From: Gaiellasilicea sp963802765 | GTDB lineage: Bacteria > Actinomycetota > Thermoleophilia > Gaiellales > Gaiellaceae | NCBI GenBank assembly: GCA_963802765.1 | Contig: CAWDJZ010000018.1 | Location: forward strand, 1-64,000 | Direction: 5' to 3' | Length of the DNA: 64,000 nucleotides | Part shown: positions 27,135 through 36,077 of the stretch, piece after piece | Layout of the letters: every line of letters begins with the position of its first letter | Numbering within the stretch: the stretch's first letter is position 1 | Made by a program: the position numbers and the translations under genes | The notes under the pieces: model-generated | Databases searched by the model: none | What the model was told of the DNA's origin: nothing | Seen by the model: the letters and a program-made list of their open reading frames with translations, nothing else

Positions 27135-28298
27135 GTGACGGAGGCCGAGCGCCAGCCCGAACACGACGCGGAGCATCAGGTCACCCCGCTCGAGCTCTTC
27201 TTCGACCTGACCTTCGTGTTCGCCATGACTCAGGTCACGGTCCTGCTCGCGGACGACCCCACGTGGAGCGGAGTCTTCCGCGGGATGCTCGTCCTCTCGG
27301 CCCTCTGGTGGGCGTGGACCGCCTACGCGTGGTTGACGAGCGCGATGGATGTCGACGAGGGCGGCGTCCGGCTGGTCATGCTCGCCTCGATGGGCGCGAT
27401 GTTCGGCGTCGCGTTGGCGGTACCCGGCGCCTTCGGAGACGACGCCGTGCTGTTCGGCGTCGCATACCTCGTCGTCCGACTCCTTCATCTCGTTCTCTCC
27501 GCGACCGTCGGTCGCGACGACCCCGACCGCCGCGATGCCCTGCTCCGCTTCGCGCCGACGGCGATCGTCGGCGCCTCCCTGCTCGTGGTCGCCGGCTTCT
27601 TCGATGGCCCCGAGCGCATCGTGATCTGGCTCGTCGCGCTCGCGATCGACTACCTCGGCCCGGTCGTGATCGGAGTGGGGGGCGGCTGGCGGGTCGCGCC
27701 CGAGCACTTCGCCGAGCGGCACGGGCTGATCATTCTGATCGCGCTCGGCGAGTCGATCATCGCCATCGGCCTCGGCGCCGGCTTCGAGCTGGATACCGGA
27801 GTGATCGTGGCGGCGGCGCTCGGGATCGTCGTTGTCTCGGCGCTCTGGTGGCTCTACTTCGATGTGGCCGCGATCTTCGCGCGGACGCGGCTCATGCAGG
27901 CGGAGGGCATCCAGCTCCACCGGCTCGCGCTGGACGCCTACAGCTATCTCCACCTGCCCATGATCGCCGGCATCGTCCTCTTCGCACTCGGCCTCAAGAC
28001 GACGGTCGGCCACGCCGGTGAGTCGCTCGAGACGGTGCCCGCGGTCGCGCTCTGCGGCGGTGCCGCGCTGTACCTCCTCGGGCACATCGCGTTCCTCTTC
28101 CGAACGACCGGCCGGGTCTTCCGGCGGAGGACAGTCGGGGCGGTTGTCTTACTCGCCCTCATCCCCCTCGCGGTCGCGATTCCTGCGCTCGCGGCTCTCG
28201 CCCTCGTGAGCGCCGTGTGTGCGCTCGTGGTGGCGTACGAGGCGCTCCGCTATCGCGAGGACCGGGTCCGGGTCAGGCATCCCGAGATCGCACGATGA
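27135..28298 (+). CDS. Low-temperature-requirement A (LtrA) family membrane protein
   Basis: 387 residues, about eleven hydrophobic segments. The N-terminal signature VTPLELFFDLTFVFAMTQVT and the middle HFAERHGLIILIALGESIIA are diagnostic of LtrA. WWLYFDVAAIFARTRLMQAE follows, also typical. The family was named in Listeria; its molecular role is unresolved. GTG 27135 starts a monocistronic gene, divergent from the IclR operon with 169 bp between. Confidence 0.93.
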   Translation: MTEAERQPEHDAEHQVTPLELFFDLTFVFAMTQVTVLLADDPTWSGVFRGMLVLSALWWAWTAYAWLTSAMDVDEGGVRLVMLASMGAMFGVALAVPGAFGDDAVLFGVAYLVVRLLHLVLSATVGRDDPDRRDALLRFAPTAIVGASLLVVAGFFDGPERIVIWLVALAIDYLGPVVIGVGGGWRVAPEHFAERHGLIILIALGESIIAIGLGAGFELDTGVIVAAALGIVVVSALWWLYFDVAAIFARTRLMQAEGIQLHRLALDAYSYLHLPMIAGIVLFALGLKTTVGHAGESLETVPAVALCGGAALYLLGHIAFLFRTTGRVFRRRTVGAVVLLALIPLAVAIPALAALALVSAVCALVVAYEALRYREDRVRVRHPEIAR

Positions 28299-28314
28299 CG
28301 GAGATCACTGCTCG

Positions 28315-29394
28315 TCAAGCTCCGGGCTCGCCCGGGATCTCGGCCCGCAGAGACGTCCCGGCGCCGGCGGGGCTCACGACCTCGAGCGAGCCACCCAGCG
28401 CCTCCACCCGGTCTGCCAGGCCGCGGAGGCCGGATCCGGTGGCCGGGTCGGCGCCGCCGGCGCCGTCGTCCGTTACCTCGACGACAACACGACCGTCGCT
28501 CGCGGCGACGCGGACGCGCACCGTCGATGCGTGGGCGTACTTCGTGACGTTGGTCAGCGCCTCGGCGATCAGGTAGTAGACGGCCGCTTCGACGGGCTCG
28601 GGCAGCCGCTCTTCGGGGATGTCGGCGATCTCGACCGGGACGGGCGTCCGGCCAGCAAGCGTCTCGATCGCGGCTCGCAGGCCGTGATCGCTGAGCACCG
28701 CCGGATGGAGGCCGCGGGCGAGCTCACGCAGCTCGTCGAGTGCAAGGGTGAGCTCGTCGCAGGCGTCCGCGAGGTCCGCGCGCGCGCCGACCGAGTCGAC
28801 GTCGATCTTCGCCAGCGCCGCCCGCAAGGACAACGAGAGCGCCACCAGCCGTTGCTGCGCGCCGTCATGGAGATTGCGCTCGAGGCGGCGACGCTCGACG
28901 TCACCGGCGGTGACGATCCGTGCTCGCGATGCGGCGAGCTCCTCGAGGCGGGCGTGGAGCTCGGCGTTCAGGCGATGCACCTCCGCCTCCTGCGCCTTCC
29001 GTTCGGTGATGTCGGTGTAGGCGACCATGTTTCCGATCACCCGGCCGGATTCGTCTTTGACCGGGGCGGCCGCGATCGAGACGTGGACGAGCATTCCGTC
29101 CTTCCGCTGCCGCACGGTTTCGTAGTCGTTCACCCACTCGCCCGCGCGCACCCTCGCGAAGAGCTCCTCGCTCTCCGCACGCTTCGAGGGCGGCGCCATC
29201 GGGAGGCCGGCGCGGCCGAGCATCTCCTCGCCCGACCAGCCGAAGATGCGCTCGGCCGCCGGGTTCCACAGCCGTATGCGCGTGTCCAGGCCGAACTCCA
29301 CGAGCGCGAGCGGCGAGGAGTCGATCAGGGCCTGCAGCCGTTCCTCCGGCTGCTCGTCTTCGGAGATGTCGTTAGACGAGGGCTCGATGGGCAC
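28315..29394 (-). CDS. PAS-domain sensor histidine kinase (NarL/HisKA_3 type)
   Basis: 359 residues from GTG 29394. A PAS domain (ALIDSSPLALVEFGLDTRIR, RIFGWSGEEMLGRAGLPMAP) has its PAC motif VAYTDITERKAQEAEVHRLN. The HisKA_3 dimerisation helix carries the phosphoacceptor His in ERRRLERNLHDGAQQRLVAL. The HATPase ends in DDGAGGADPATGSGLRGLAD. No membrane segment is present, so it is a soluble sensor. No response regulator lies nearby, so it is an orphan in this window. Confidence 0.9.
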   Translation of the reverse strand: MPIEPSSNDISEDEQPEERLQALIDSSPLALVEFGLDTRIRLWNPAAERIFGWSGEEMLGRAGLPMAPPSKRAESEELFARVRAGEWVNDYETVRQRKDGMLVHVSIAAAPVKDESGRVIGNMVAYTDITERKAQEAEVHRLNAELHARLEELAASRARIVTAGDVERRRLERNLHDGAQQRLVALSLSLRAALAKIDVDSVGARADLADACDELTLALDELRELARGLHPAVLSDHGLRAAIETLAGRTPVPVEIADIPEERLPEPVEAAVYYLIAEALTNVTKYAHASTVRVRVAASDGRVVVEVTDDGAGGADPATGSGLRGLADRVEALGGSLEVVSPAGAGTSLRAEIPGEPGA

Positions 29395-29454
29395 GAGTCT
29401 ACGGCCGGTCAGGCACGCGAGCCACACGGCGACATGCCCTATCGTTCGCGATCC

Positions 29455-29784
29455 ATGGACCCGCGCGAGAAACGCATGGCCGAGAACGAGGCGTTCTTCC
29501 GCGAGGTCAACGAGCGCATCACGACCAAGGCGCACCAGCTCGATCCGGCGGTACCGGAGCTGTATCTCTGCGAGTGTGCGAATGCCGACTGCACGTTCCG
29601 GGTCACGCTCCTCAAGTCCGAGTACGAGGCCGTTCGGGCCGACCCGAAGCAGTTCGTCGTCCGGCCGGATCACTACACGCCGGAGGTCGAAACGCTCGCG
29701 TCACAGCACGAGACCTACTGGATTGTTCGCAAGACTGGCGAAGAGGGCGAGTACGTCGAGCAGCTCGACCCGCGCTCGAGCTAG
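29455..29784 (+). CDS. Conserved hypothetical protein with CxxxxC pair, 109 aa
   Basis: ATG 29455 gives MDPREKRMAENEAFFREVNE. The body LYLCECANADCTFRVTLLKS and then EYEAVRADPKQFVVRPDHYT matches a small protein I have seen repeatedly in Actinomycetota, without known function. The CEC-x4-C cluster could bind a metal. An ATG at 29434 would add seven residues. Confidence 0.65.
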   Translation: MDPREKRMAENEAFFREVNERITTKAHQLDPAVPELYLCECANADCTFRVTLLKSEYEAVRADPKQFVVRPDHYTPEVETLASQHETYWIVRKTGEEGEYVEQLDPRSS

Positions 29785-29827
29785 CCGCACGCCGAAATCG
29801 CGAATACGGCGCTAAGCTGCCGCGTCG

Positions 29828-29847
29828 CCGTGGAACCGTTTCCACGG
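29828..29847. promoter_or_regulatory. LacI-family-type operator upstream of the sugar ABC operon
   Basis: CCGTGGAA-CCGT-TTCCACGG is a perfect 8-bp inverted repeat, and its core TGGAACCGTTTCCA has the central CG typical of LacI/GalR operators. It lies 24-43 bp before the ATG of the binding-protein gene. No LacI-type gene is in this window. Confidence 0.65.
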
Positions 29848-29870
29848 TCATGAACATCAGGGGGCTGTAG

Positions 29871-31100
29871 ATGAAACGCCATCATCTGCTCGTCACAGCC
29901 GGGGTCGTTGCGCTTCTCGTGCTCGCCGCCGTCGGCGTCGGCACGACAGAGGGCAAGACGGCGTCGCCTGCACAGGCGTCGGGAACCGTCACCCTCTCCG
30001 GCTGGGCCTCGTCTCCAACGGAGACGAGATTGCTGAGGGAAGTGATCCGCGGGTTCGAGCGCACGTTCCCGCAGATCAAGGTCAACTACGCGCCGATCTC
30101 GGGTGACTACCCGGCGGCCATGTTGGCGAAGTTCGCATCGCGTAGTCCAGCCGACGTCTTCTACGTCGACTCGAACGTCGCGCCGGACTGGATCAAGCAG
30201 CGGGTGCTCGAGCCGCTCGACCCGTACGTCGCGAAGAGCAAGCTCAAGACGTCGGCGTTCTACCAGCGGCTGCTGAACGGGTTCAAGGGCCCGGACGGGA
30301 AGACGTACGGCTTCCCGAAGGACTGGTCGCCGCTCGGCATGGAGACGAACAACCGCATGCTCAGTGAGGCGGGGGTCAAGCCGCCGCGCACCTGGGCGGA
30401 GCTGACGGCCGCCGCCCGGAAGCTCAAGGTCTCCGGCGGGCGGGCGATCTGCCTGTCCCCGAGCTGGGACCGGCTGCTCGCGTTCGTCTACCAGAACGGC
30501 GGCACGTTCCTGAACGACGCGAAGACGCGCTCGACGGTGAACTCGCCTGCCGTCCGGCAGGCCGCGACCTTCTACGTCGGCCTGATCCGGAGCGGTCTCG
30601 CCGGAACGCCCGCGCAGCTCGGCGTCGACTGGTGCGGTGAGGCGCTCGGCAAGGAGAAGGCCGCCATCGCGTTCGAGGGGAACTGGGTGATCCCGTACAT
30701 GACGGACACCTTCCCCGACGTCCGCTACACGCTGAGCCAAATGACCCGCGGCAAGCAGGAGGGGAACCTCGCCTTCACGGTCTCGTACTCGATGGCGCGG
30801 GACTCGAAGAACAAGGAGGCGGCGTGGCAGCTCCTCCGCTACCTCGTCGGCCAGCCGGGCATGAAGACGTGGACCTCGAAGGGGCTGGCGCTGCCCTCGC
30901 GCGTCGACGTCAAGCCGGCTCCCGGCCGACAGCCGCTGATCGCCGCGGCTCCGGCCGCCCGTCCGTGGCAGTTCGCGCCGACGTTCACGAAGGTGATCGA
31001 CATCGCGAACAACGAGCTGACGGCCGTGATCGAGGGCAAGCAGACCGTTCAAGGCATGCTCACGAAGATTGACAAGGCCGCGAACGACGCGCTTCGCTGA
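29871..31100 (+). CDS. Sugar ABC transporter substrate-binding protein (family 1)
   Basis: 409 residues. A Sec signal (HHLLVTAGVVALLVLAAVGV) lacks a lipobox Cys. The mature protein has the family-1 pattern: VTLSGWASSPTETRLLREVI, FERTFPQIKVNYAPISGDYP, SPADVFYVDSNVAPDWI, TYGFPKDWSPLGMETNNRML and EKAAIAFEGNWVIPYM. It is the first gene of the operon running to 35298, with permeases, a YesL-like protein and an ATPase behind it. The ligand is probably a glycoside or oligosaccharide, by analogy. A strong hairpin follows the stop. Confidence 0.9.
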   Translation: MKRHHLLVTAGVVALLVLAAVGVGTTEGKTASPAQASGTVTLSGWASSPTETRLLREVIRGFERTFPQIKVNYAPISGDYPAAMLAKFASRSPADVFYVDSNVAPDWIKQRVLEPLDPYVAKSKLKTSAFYQRLLNGFKGPDGKTYGFPKDWSPLGMETNNRMLSEAGVKPPRTWAELTAAARKLKVSGGRAICLSPSWDRLLAFVYQNGGTFLNDAKTRSTVNSPAVRQAATFYVGLIRSGLAGTPAQLGVDWCGEALGKEKAAIAFEGNWVIPYMTDTFPDVRYTLSQMTRGKQEGNLAFTVSYSMARDSKNKEAAWQLLRYLVGQPGMKTWTSKGLALPSRVDVKPAPGRQPLIAAAPAARPWQFAPTFTKVIDIANNELTAVIEGKQTVQGMLTKIDKAANDALR

Positions 31101-31112
31101 AGCCCGCCCGGA

Positions 31113-31149
31113 CTCCGTCGCGCGCCCGATCGAGCGGCGCGCGGCGGAG
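31113..31149 (+). promoter_or_regulatory. Intercistronic hairpin between binding protein and permease
   Basis: A 14-bp stem (CTCCGTCGCGCGCC with GGCGCGCGGCGGAG, one T-G pair) with a 9-nt loop and no T tract. Such stems often protect the binding-protein mRNA and lower downstream expression, as in mal-type operons. Confidence 0.6.
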
Positions 31150-31177
31150 CCCCGGCACAACTCCGGGTGAGGTGAGC

Positions 31178-32071
31178 ATGGCAACAGTCGAGGGCGCGCC
31201 CAGGCTTCGCTCGGCCAAGCTGCGCGAGGCGTTCGTGGGCTACGCGTTCATCCTCGTGCCGATGGGCGTCTTCCTGCTCTTCTTCATCTGGCCGCTCGCC
31301 TACGCGGCCTACATCAGCCGCTACGACTGGGGCGTCTTCGGGAAGATCGAGACGCTCGGGCTCGAGAACTACCGCGAGCTCTTCCACGACGAGATCTTCC
31401 ACAAGGCGCTGAAGAACACGCTGCTGTACACGGCGCTCGTCGTCCCGATCCAGATGGCGCTCGGCCTCTCGATGGCGGTGATCGTCAACGCCGGCATCCG
31501 CGGCAGGACGTTCTTCCGCTCCGCCTTCTACTTTCCCGCGCTCGCCTCGTCGGCCGCGATCACCGCGATTGCGATCTACATCCTCTCTGCCGACGGCTTG
31601 CTGAACGCGATCATCGGCGGCAACCGGCCCTGGTTCGCCGACTCCGACACCGCCCTTTTTGCGATCGTCGGGCTCAACGCCTGGACGACGTCGGGGACGA
31701 TGATGCTCTTCTATCTCGCCGCGCTCCAGGCGATCCCGACCGACGTCTACGAAGCGGCCGCGATCGACCGCGCCGGCGCCTGGCGAACGTTCTGGAAGAT
31801 CACGTTCCCGCTGCTCAAGCCCGGCCATTTCTTCGTCGCGGTCGTCTCGGTGGTCGGGGCGCTCAAGATCTTCGACCAGGCGTTCATCGTCTCGAACGCC
31901 ACGGGCGGCCCGAACTTCTCGACGATGACCGCCGTGCTCTACCTCTATCGCACCGCGATCGGGGACGTCCGATTCGGCTACGCCGCCGCGATCGGGCTCG
32001 CGCTGTTCGTCCTCATCTTCACGCTGACGCTGATCCAGCGCCTCCTGTTCGGCCGCCCGGACGTGGCCTGA
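31178..32071 (+). CDS. Sugar ABC transporter permease, MalF/UgpA type
   Basis: 297 residues, six membrane helices. The opening GYAFILVPMGVFLLFFIWPL and the EAA loop YEAAAIDRAGAWRTFWKITF are typical. ATG 31178 is chosen over GTG 31172 because the SD GGTGAGG stands 5 bp before it. The stop TGA overlaps the ATG of the partner permease by one base. Confidence 0.9.
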   Translation: MATVEGAPRLRSAKLREAFVGYAFILVPMGVFLLFFIWPLAYAAYISRYDWGVFGKIETLGLENYRELFHDEIFHKALKNTLLYTALVVPIQMALGLSMAVIVNAGIRGRTFFRSAFYFPALASSAAITAIAIYILSADGLLNAIIGGNRPWFADSDTALFAIVGLNAWTTSGTMMLFYLAALQAIPTDVYEAAAIDRAGAWRTFWKITFPLLKPGHFFVAVVSVVGALKIFDQAFIVSNATGGPNFSTMTAVLYLYRTAIGDVRFGYAAAIGLALFVLIFTLTLIQRLLFGRPDVA

Positions 32072-32937
32072 TGGCGGTCGAGGCGGCACGCGCTCCGGCG
32101 ATCCCCGCACGGCCGTTCTCCGTGCGGGCGCGCCGTGTGCTCGTCTACGTCCTCCTCGCACTCGTCTCCGCCCTCTTCTTCGTCCCGTTTCTCTGGACGG
32201 TCTCGACGGCGCTGAAGACGCTGCCGGAGACGACCGGCTTCGACCTGCTGCCGGACAACCCGAGCCTGCAGGCGTTCCGCGAGGTGCTGACGGAGTTCAA
32301 CTTCGCCCGCTTCGCCCTCAACAGCTTCATCCTCGCGGGCACGATCACCCTCTCAAACCTCGTGCTCTGCTCGCTCGGCGGCTACGCGTTCGCCCGGCTG
32401 CGCTTCCCCGGCCGGGAGGTGCTGTTCATGGTCGTGCTCGCGACGCTGATGATCCCCGACCAGCTTCGCCTCGTGCCCGTCTTCCAGATGCTGACGAACT
32501 GGGGCCTCGTGGGGAGCTTCTTCGGTTTCATCGCGATCCAGCTCGTGCTTCCAACCCAGCTCTTCCTGATGCGCCAGTTCTTCCTCACGATCCCGCGAGA
32601 CTTCGAGGAGGCCGCCAAGCTCGACAACGCCGGCCATTTCAAGACGTACTGGAAGGTGATGCTGCCGCTGGCCGCACCGGCGCTCGCGGCGGTCACGATC
32701 CTCACCTTCCAGGGCATGTGGAACGACTTCTTCTGGTCGCTGATCATCCTCGGCTTCGGGGATCCGGACGTCTACACGATCCAGCTCGGGCTCGCGCAGT
32801 TCCGCTTCCAGTACCAGACCCTCTGGCCGCAGCTGATGGCAGCGAGCGCGCTCGCGATCCTGCCGATCGCGGTGATCTACGTCTTCTTCCAGCGCTACTT
32901 CGTCGCGGGCGTTGTCGCGAGCGGGGTGAAAGGTTGA
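32071..32937 (+). CDS. Sugar ABC transporter permease, MalG/UgpE type
   Basis: 288 residues, six membrane helices. MIPDQLRLVPVFQMLTNWGL and the EAA loop FEEAAKLDNAGHFKTYWKVM identify the MalG class, ending with the usual YVFFQRYFVAGVVASGVKG. Heterodimer partner of the preceding permease; the start overlaps its stop. Confidence 0.92.
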   Translation: MAVEAARAPAIPARPFSVRARRVLVYVLLALVSALFFVPFLWTVSTALKTLPETTGFDLLPDNPSLQAFREVLTEFNFARFALNSFILAGTITLSNLVLCSLGGYAFARLRFPGREVLFMVVLATLMIPDQLRLVPVFQMLTNWGLVGSFFGFIAIQLVLPTQLFLMRQFFLTIPRDFEEAAKLDNAGHFKTYWKVMLPLAAPALAAVTILTFQGMWNDFFWSLIILGFGDPDVYTIQLGLAQFRFQYQTLWPQLMAASALAILPIAVIYVFFQRYFVAGVVASGVKG

Positions 32938-33584
32938 GCGTCCGGGTCGCAATGCGCACGGCCCTGCGCGACTTCTACGAGCAGTCGTGGCGCCTCGTGG
33001 TGCTGAACAGCCTCCTCTCGATCGCGGCTTTGAGCGTGCTCGTCGCCGCCTCATATGCGCTCTCGGCCCTCGCGCTGGCCGTGCTGCTGGGCCCGCTCGC
33101 CGCCGCGCTCATGCACTGCGCAGTACGCGTCGTCCGCACGCAGGAGCTCTCGCTCCGGGATGCGCTCGTGGGACTGCGGCTGCAGTGGCGGCGTGGTCTC
33201 GAGCTCGCACTGCTTGCCGGCCTCGTCCTCGTCGCCGGCGCGATCGCGATTCGCACGTATGCGGGCTCCGGCTCGCTCGGCTGGCCCTTCGCCTTTCTCA
33301 CCGCGTACGTGCTCGCGTTCTTCGGTGTCTTCCAGGTGCAGCTGTGGCCGATCGCGATCGACGAGCGCGAGCGGCCGCTGCGCGAGGTCCTACGCAAGTC
33401 CGGGTACGCGCTCGCCCGCCGGCCGGTGGCATCCCTCGCACTCGCATTCCTGCTTCTGCTCGTCAACCTGCTCGGCCTGGCGGCGGCCGTGTTGCCGCTG
33501 CTGACCCTCACCGTCGCGTACTCGTTCCTCGTCGCGGCGCGCTTCGCGCTCCCCGACGAGCCGCTCTCGGAGGCAGGAACCTGA
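32934..33584 (+). CDS. YesL-like (DUF624) membrane protein in the sugar operon
   Basis: About 216 residues from TTG 32934, which overlaps the previous stop (TTGA); ATG 32952 is an alternative. Opening FYEQSWRLVVLNSLLSIAAL, then five or so hydrophobic segments and ERPLREVLRKSGYALARRPV. YesL-like proteins often accompany carbohydrate ABC transporters in Firmicutes and Actinomycetota; their role is unknown, perhaps assembly or sensing. Confidence 0.65.
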   Translation: MSVRVAMRTALRDFYEQSWRLVVLNSLLSIAALSVLVAASYALSALALAVLLGPLAAALMHCAVRVVRTQELSLRDALVGLRLQWRRGLELALLAGLVLVAGAIAIRTYAGSGSLGWPFAFLTAYVLAFFGVFQVQLWPIAIDERERPLREVLRKSGYALARRPVASLALAFLLLLVNLLGLAAAVLPLLTLTVAYSFLVAARFALPDEPLSEAGT

Positions 33585-34690
33585 TGGCGCCGGTCACGTT
33601 CGCCGACGTCACCAAGCGCTTCGACCAGACGGTCGCGGTCGACGATCTCTCGCTCGAAGTCAGAAACGGCGAGTTCCTCGTCCTCGTCGGCCCCTCCGGC
33701 TGCGGCAAGAGCACCGCGCTGCGCATGCTCGCCGGCCTCGAGGAGGCCACTTCCGGCCGGATTCTGATCGGCGACCGGGTCGTCAACAACCTCGCGCCCG
33801 GCGCCCGTGACGTGGCCATGGTGTTCCAGTCATACGCCCTCTACCCCCACATGACTGTCTACGACAACCTCGCCTTCGGTCTTCGCAACGTGCGCACACC
33901 AAAAGCGGAGATCGACCGGCGGGTGACGAGGACGGCCGAGATTCTCGACATGGCCGAGCTGCTGAAGCGCAAGCCGAAGCAGCTCTCGGGCGGGCAACGG
34001 CAGCGGGTCGCGCTCGGCCGCGCGATCGTGCGGGAGCCGGAGGTGTTCCTGATGGACGAACCCCTCTCGAACCTCGACGCCGCCCTGCGGGTCGCCACGC
34101 GCGCCGAGATCCTCAAGCTGCAACGGAACCTGAAGGTGACCACCATCTACGTCACGCACGATCAGGTCGAGGCGATGACGATGGGCGACCGGATCGCGGT
34201 CATGCGCGTCGGTGTGCTCCAGCAGGTGGGGACGCCCGAGGAGCTCTACACGAAGCCCGCGAACGTCTTCGTCGCGCGCTTCATCGGCTCGCCCGCGATG
34301 AACCTCGTCCCGGGCGGGCTCGTCGACGGGGCCGGCAGCTCGGGCACGCTCGCCGGCTTCAGGCCCGAGCACGTCGAGCCGGGAGCCGGTGCGGGCGACG
34401 GAGCACGCTTCGACGCGCTCGTCGAAGTCGTGGAGTATCTCGGCGACGAGCAGCTCGCCCACCTGCGCGCCAGGGACGTTCCGCTGCTCGCGAAGCTGCC
34501 CGTCGAGGAGCGGCTCGCCCCGGGGGAGCAGCGGTCGTTCCACGTGCCGCGGGACAAGGTGTACCTCTTCGACGCCGAGACCGAGCAGGCGCTCCGGTAC
34601 GTGACGGCTCGGAGACCATCCTTCATCCGTGCGGCGAATCCGGCCACGTCTTCGCCGCGTAGAGTCGGTCGAGACCTGAGATTGGAGTGA
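33584..34690 (+). CDS. Sugar ABC transporter ATP-binding protein, UgpC/MsmX type
   Basis: 368 residues. Walker A GPSGCGKSTALRMLAGLE, Q loop MVFQSYALYPHMTVYDNLAF, signature LSGGQRQRVALGRAI, Walker B VFLMDEPLSNLD and switch YVTHDQVEAMTMGDR, then a C-terminal regulatory domain (SGTLAGFRPEHVEPG). ATG 33584 overlaps the YesL-like stop. It completes the importer encoded from 29871. Confidence 0.93.
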   Translation: MAPVTFADVTKRFDQTVAVDDLSLEVRNGEFLVLVGPSGCGKSTALRMLAGLEEATSGRILIGDRVVNNLAPGARDVAMVFQSYALYPHMTVYDNLAFGLRNVRTPKAEIDRRVTRTAEILDMAELLKRKPKQLSGGQRQRVALGRAIVREPEVFLMDEPLSNLDAALRVATRAEILKLQRNLKVTTIYVTHDQVEAMTMGDRIAVMRVGVLQQVGTPEELYTKPANVFVARFIGSPAMNLVPGGLVDGAGSSGTLAGFRPEHVEPGAGAGDGARFDALVEVVEYLGDEQLAHLRARDVPLLAKLPVEERLAPGEQRSFHVPRDKVYLFDAETEQALRYVTARRPSFIRAANPATSSPRRVGRDLRLE

Positions 34691-34719
34691 GGCTAGACGT
34701 GCGACGTGGAGAGGTACTA

Positions 34720-35298
34720 GTGGGCGGCGTGACCGGGCGCCGGGCGTTGACGCGCATCGTCGTCGTGCTGACGCTGGCCGCGGTGGCAGCGAGCGGATTC
34801 CTCGCCGCAGGCTCGGTTGCCGGCACCGAGTCCCCGGAAGCCGACGTGGCGACCGCGAGCTCGACCGTCTCCCTCCGCAAGACGAATCTCGGCCAGGTGC
34901 TGGTGAGCTCACGGGGCCGCACCCTCTACCTCTTCGCCAAGGACAAGAGCGGCAAGAGCGCGTGCACCGCGAGCTGTGCACGGTTCTGGCCGCCCCTGCT
35001 CAGCGCGGCGAAGCCGACCGCCGGCACCGGCGTCAAGCTGTCGCTGCTCGGCAGGACGAAGCGGAGCAACGGCAGCATGCAGGTGACCTACAACGGGCAC
35101 CCGCTCTACACCTACGCGCTCGACAAGCAGGCGGGTCAGACCAACGGCCAGGGCAGCAACGGCTTCGGCGCCAAGTGGTGGGCGGTCTCCGCCAGAGGAA
35201 CGGCGATCGTCAAGGCTCCGATCGAAACGACCCCGCCGCCCACGATACCCACGATCCCCCCGTCGACAGGGGAGTGCGACTACCCGCCCTGCCCGTAG
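34720..35298 (+). CDS. Secreted PF03640-type repeat protein
   Basis: 192 residues from GTG 34720 (SD GGAGAGG 5 bp before); the GTG at 34687 that overlaps the ATPase stop is possible. Signal peptide RIVVVLTLAAVAASGFLAAG. Two family repeats: GQVLVSSRGRTLYLFAKDKS with CTASCARFWPPLL, and MQVTYNGHPLYTYALDKQAG with the end GFGAKWWAVSARG. The Pro/Thr-rich tail ends CDYPPCP. Function unknown; related proteins are cell-surface or lipoproteins. Confidence 0.85.
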   Translation: MGGVTGRRALTRIVVVLTLAAVAASGFLAAGSVAGTESPEADVATASSTVSLRKTNLGQVLVSSRGRTLYLFAKDKSGKSACTASCARFWPPLLSAAKPTAGTGVKLSLLGRTKRSNGSMQVTYNGHPLYTYALDKQAGQTNGQGSNGFGAKWWAVSARGTAIVKAPIETTPPPTIPTIPPSTGECDYPPCP

Positions 35299-35318
35299 GG
35301 CACCCGCGCGGCGCTCGC

Positions 35319-36077
35319 TCAGTAGACGGCCCTGCCGCCCGAGATGTCGTAGGTCGCGCCGGTCGAGAAGGAGCACTCCTCGCTCGCGAGCCAGCAGACG
35401 AGCGCCGCGACCTCGTCCACGGTGCCGAGACGTCCCATCGGGATCCTCTCGACCATGTAGCTGATGTGCTCCTCGGACACGCCGGCGAGGAGCGGAGTCT
35501 CGATCACGGCAGGCGCGACGGCGTTTACGAGCACGCCCGTCCCCGCCAGGTCCTTGCCGATCGCCTTTGTCAGTGCGATCACGGACGCCTTCGAGGCGGA
35601 GTAGGCAGCGGCCATCGGGTTGCCCTCCTTGCCCGCGATCGAGGCGACGTTGACGATCCGCCCGTAGCCGCGCTCGGTCATGCCGCGGACGACAGCGCGG
35701 TTGCAGAAGAAGACGCCGTCGGAGTTGACGGCGAACACGCGCCGCCACTCGTCGTCGTTCACGTCCACGGTGCGCAGGGAGCCGCCGGTGATCCCGGCCG
35801 AGCACACAAGGACGTCGACGGGGCCGAGCTCAGACTCCACGCGCGCGACCGCCGCCTCGACGTCCGCGGAGCTGCTCACGTCTCCGGCGATCCCGAGCAC
35901 GCCTGCGGGCGCGCCCTCCGCGAGGTCGAGCGACGCAACGCGTGCGCCTTCCTCGAGCAGCCGTTGCGCGACCGCCGCGCCGATCCCGCTCGACCCACCC
36001 GTGACGAAGGCGACCCGCCCGTCGAAACGCTGACCGCTCAGCGTGCGCCTACCAGTCCCCGACGCTGCCGTCGGCAT
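35319..36077 (-). CDS. Short-chain dehydrogenase/reductase (SDR)
   Basis: FDGRVAFVTGGSSGIGAAVA carries the TGxxxGIG cofactor motif. LVCSAGITGG and the catalytic SIAGKEGNPMAAAYSASKAS (Ser, YxxxK) follow. The C-terminal IPMGRLGTVDEVAALVCWLA is classic. The start is unclear: ATG 36077 is in frame but overlaps the upstream gene by 29 bp, while homologues usually begin close to FDGRV. About 240-252 residues. It probably oxidises a sugar acid or hydroxy acid next to the dehydratase. Confidence 0.85.
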   Translation of the reverse strand: MPTAASGTGRRTLSGQRFDGRVAFVTGGSSGIGAAVAQRLLEEGARVASLDLAEGAPAGVLGIAGDVSSSADVEAAVARVESELGPVDVLVCSAGITGGSLRTVDVNDDEWRRVFAVNSDGVFFCNRAVVRGMTERGYGRIVNVASIAGKEGNPMAAAYSASKASVIALTKAIGKDLAGTGVLVNAVAPAVIETPLLAGVSEEHISYMVERIPMGRLGTVDEVAALVCWLASEECSFSTGATYDISGGRAVY

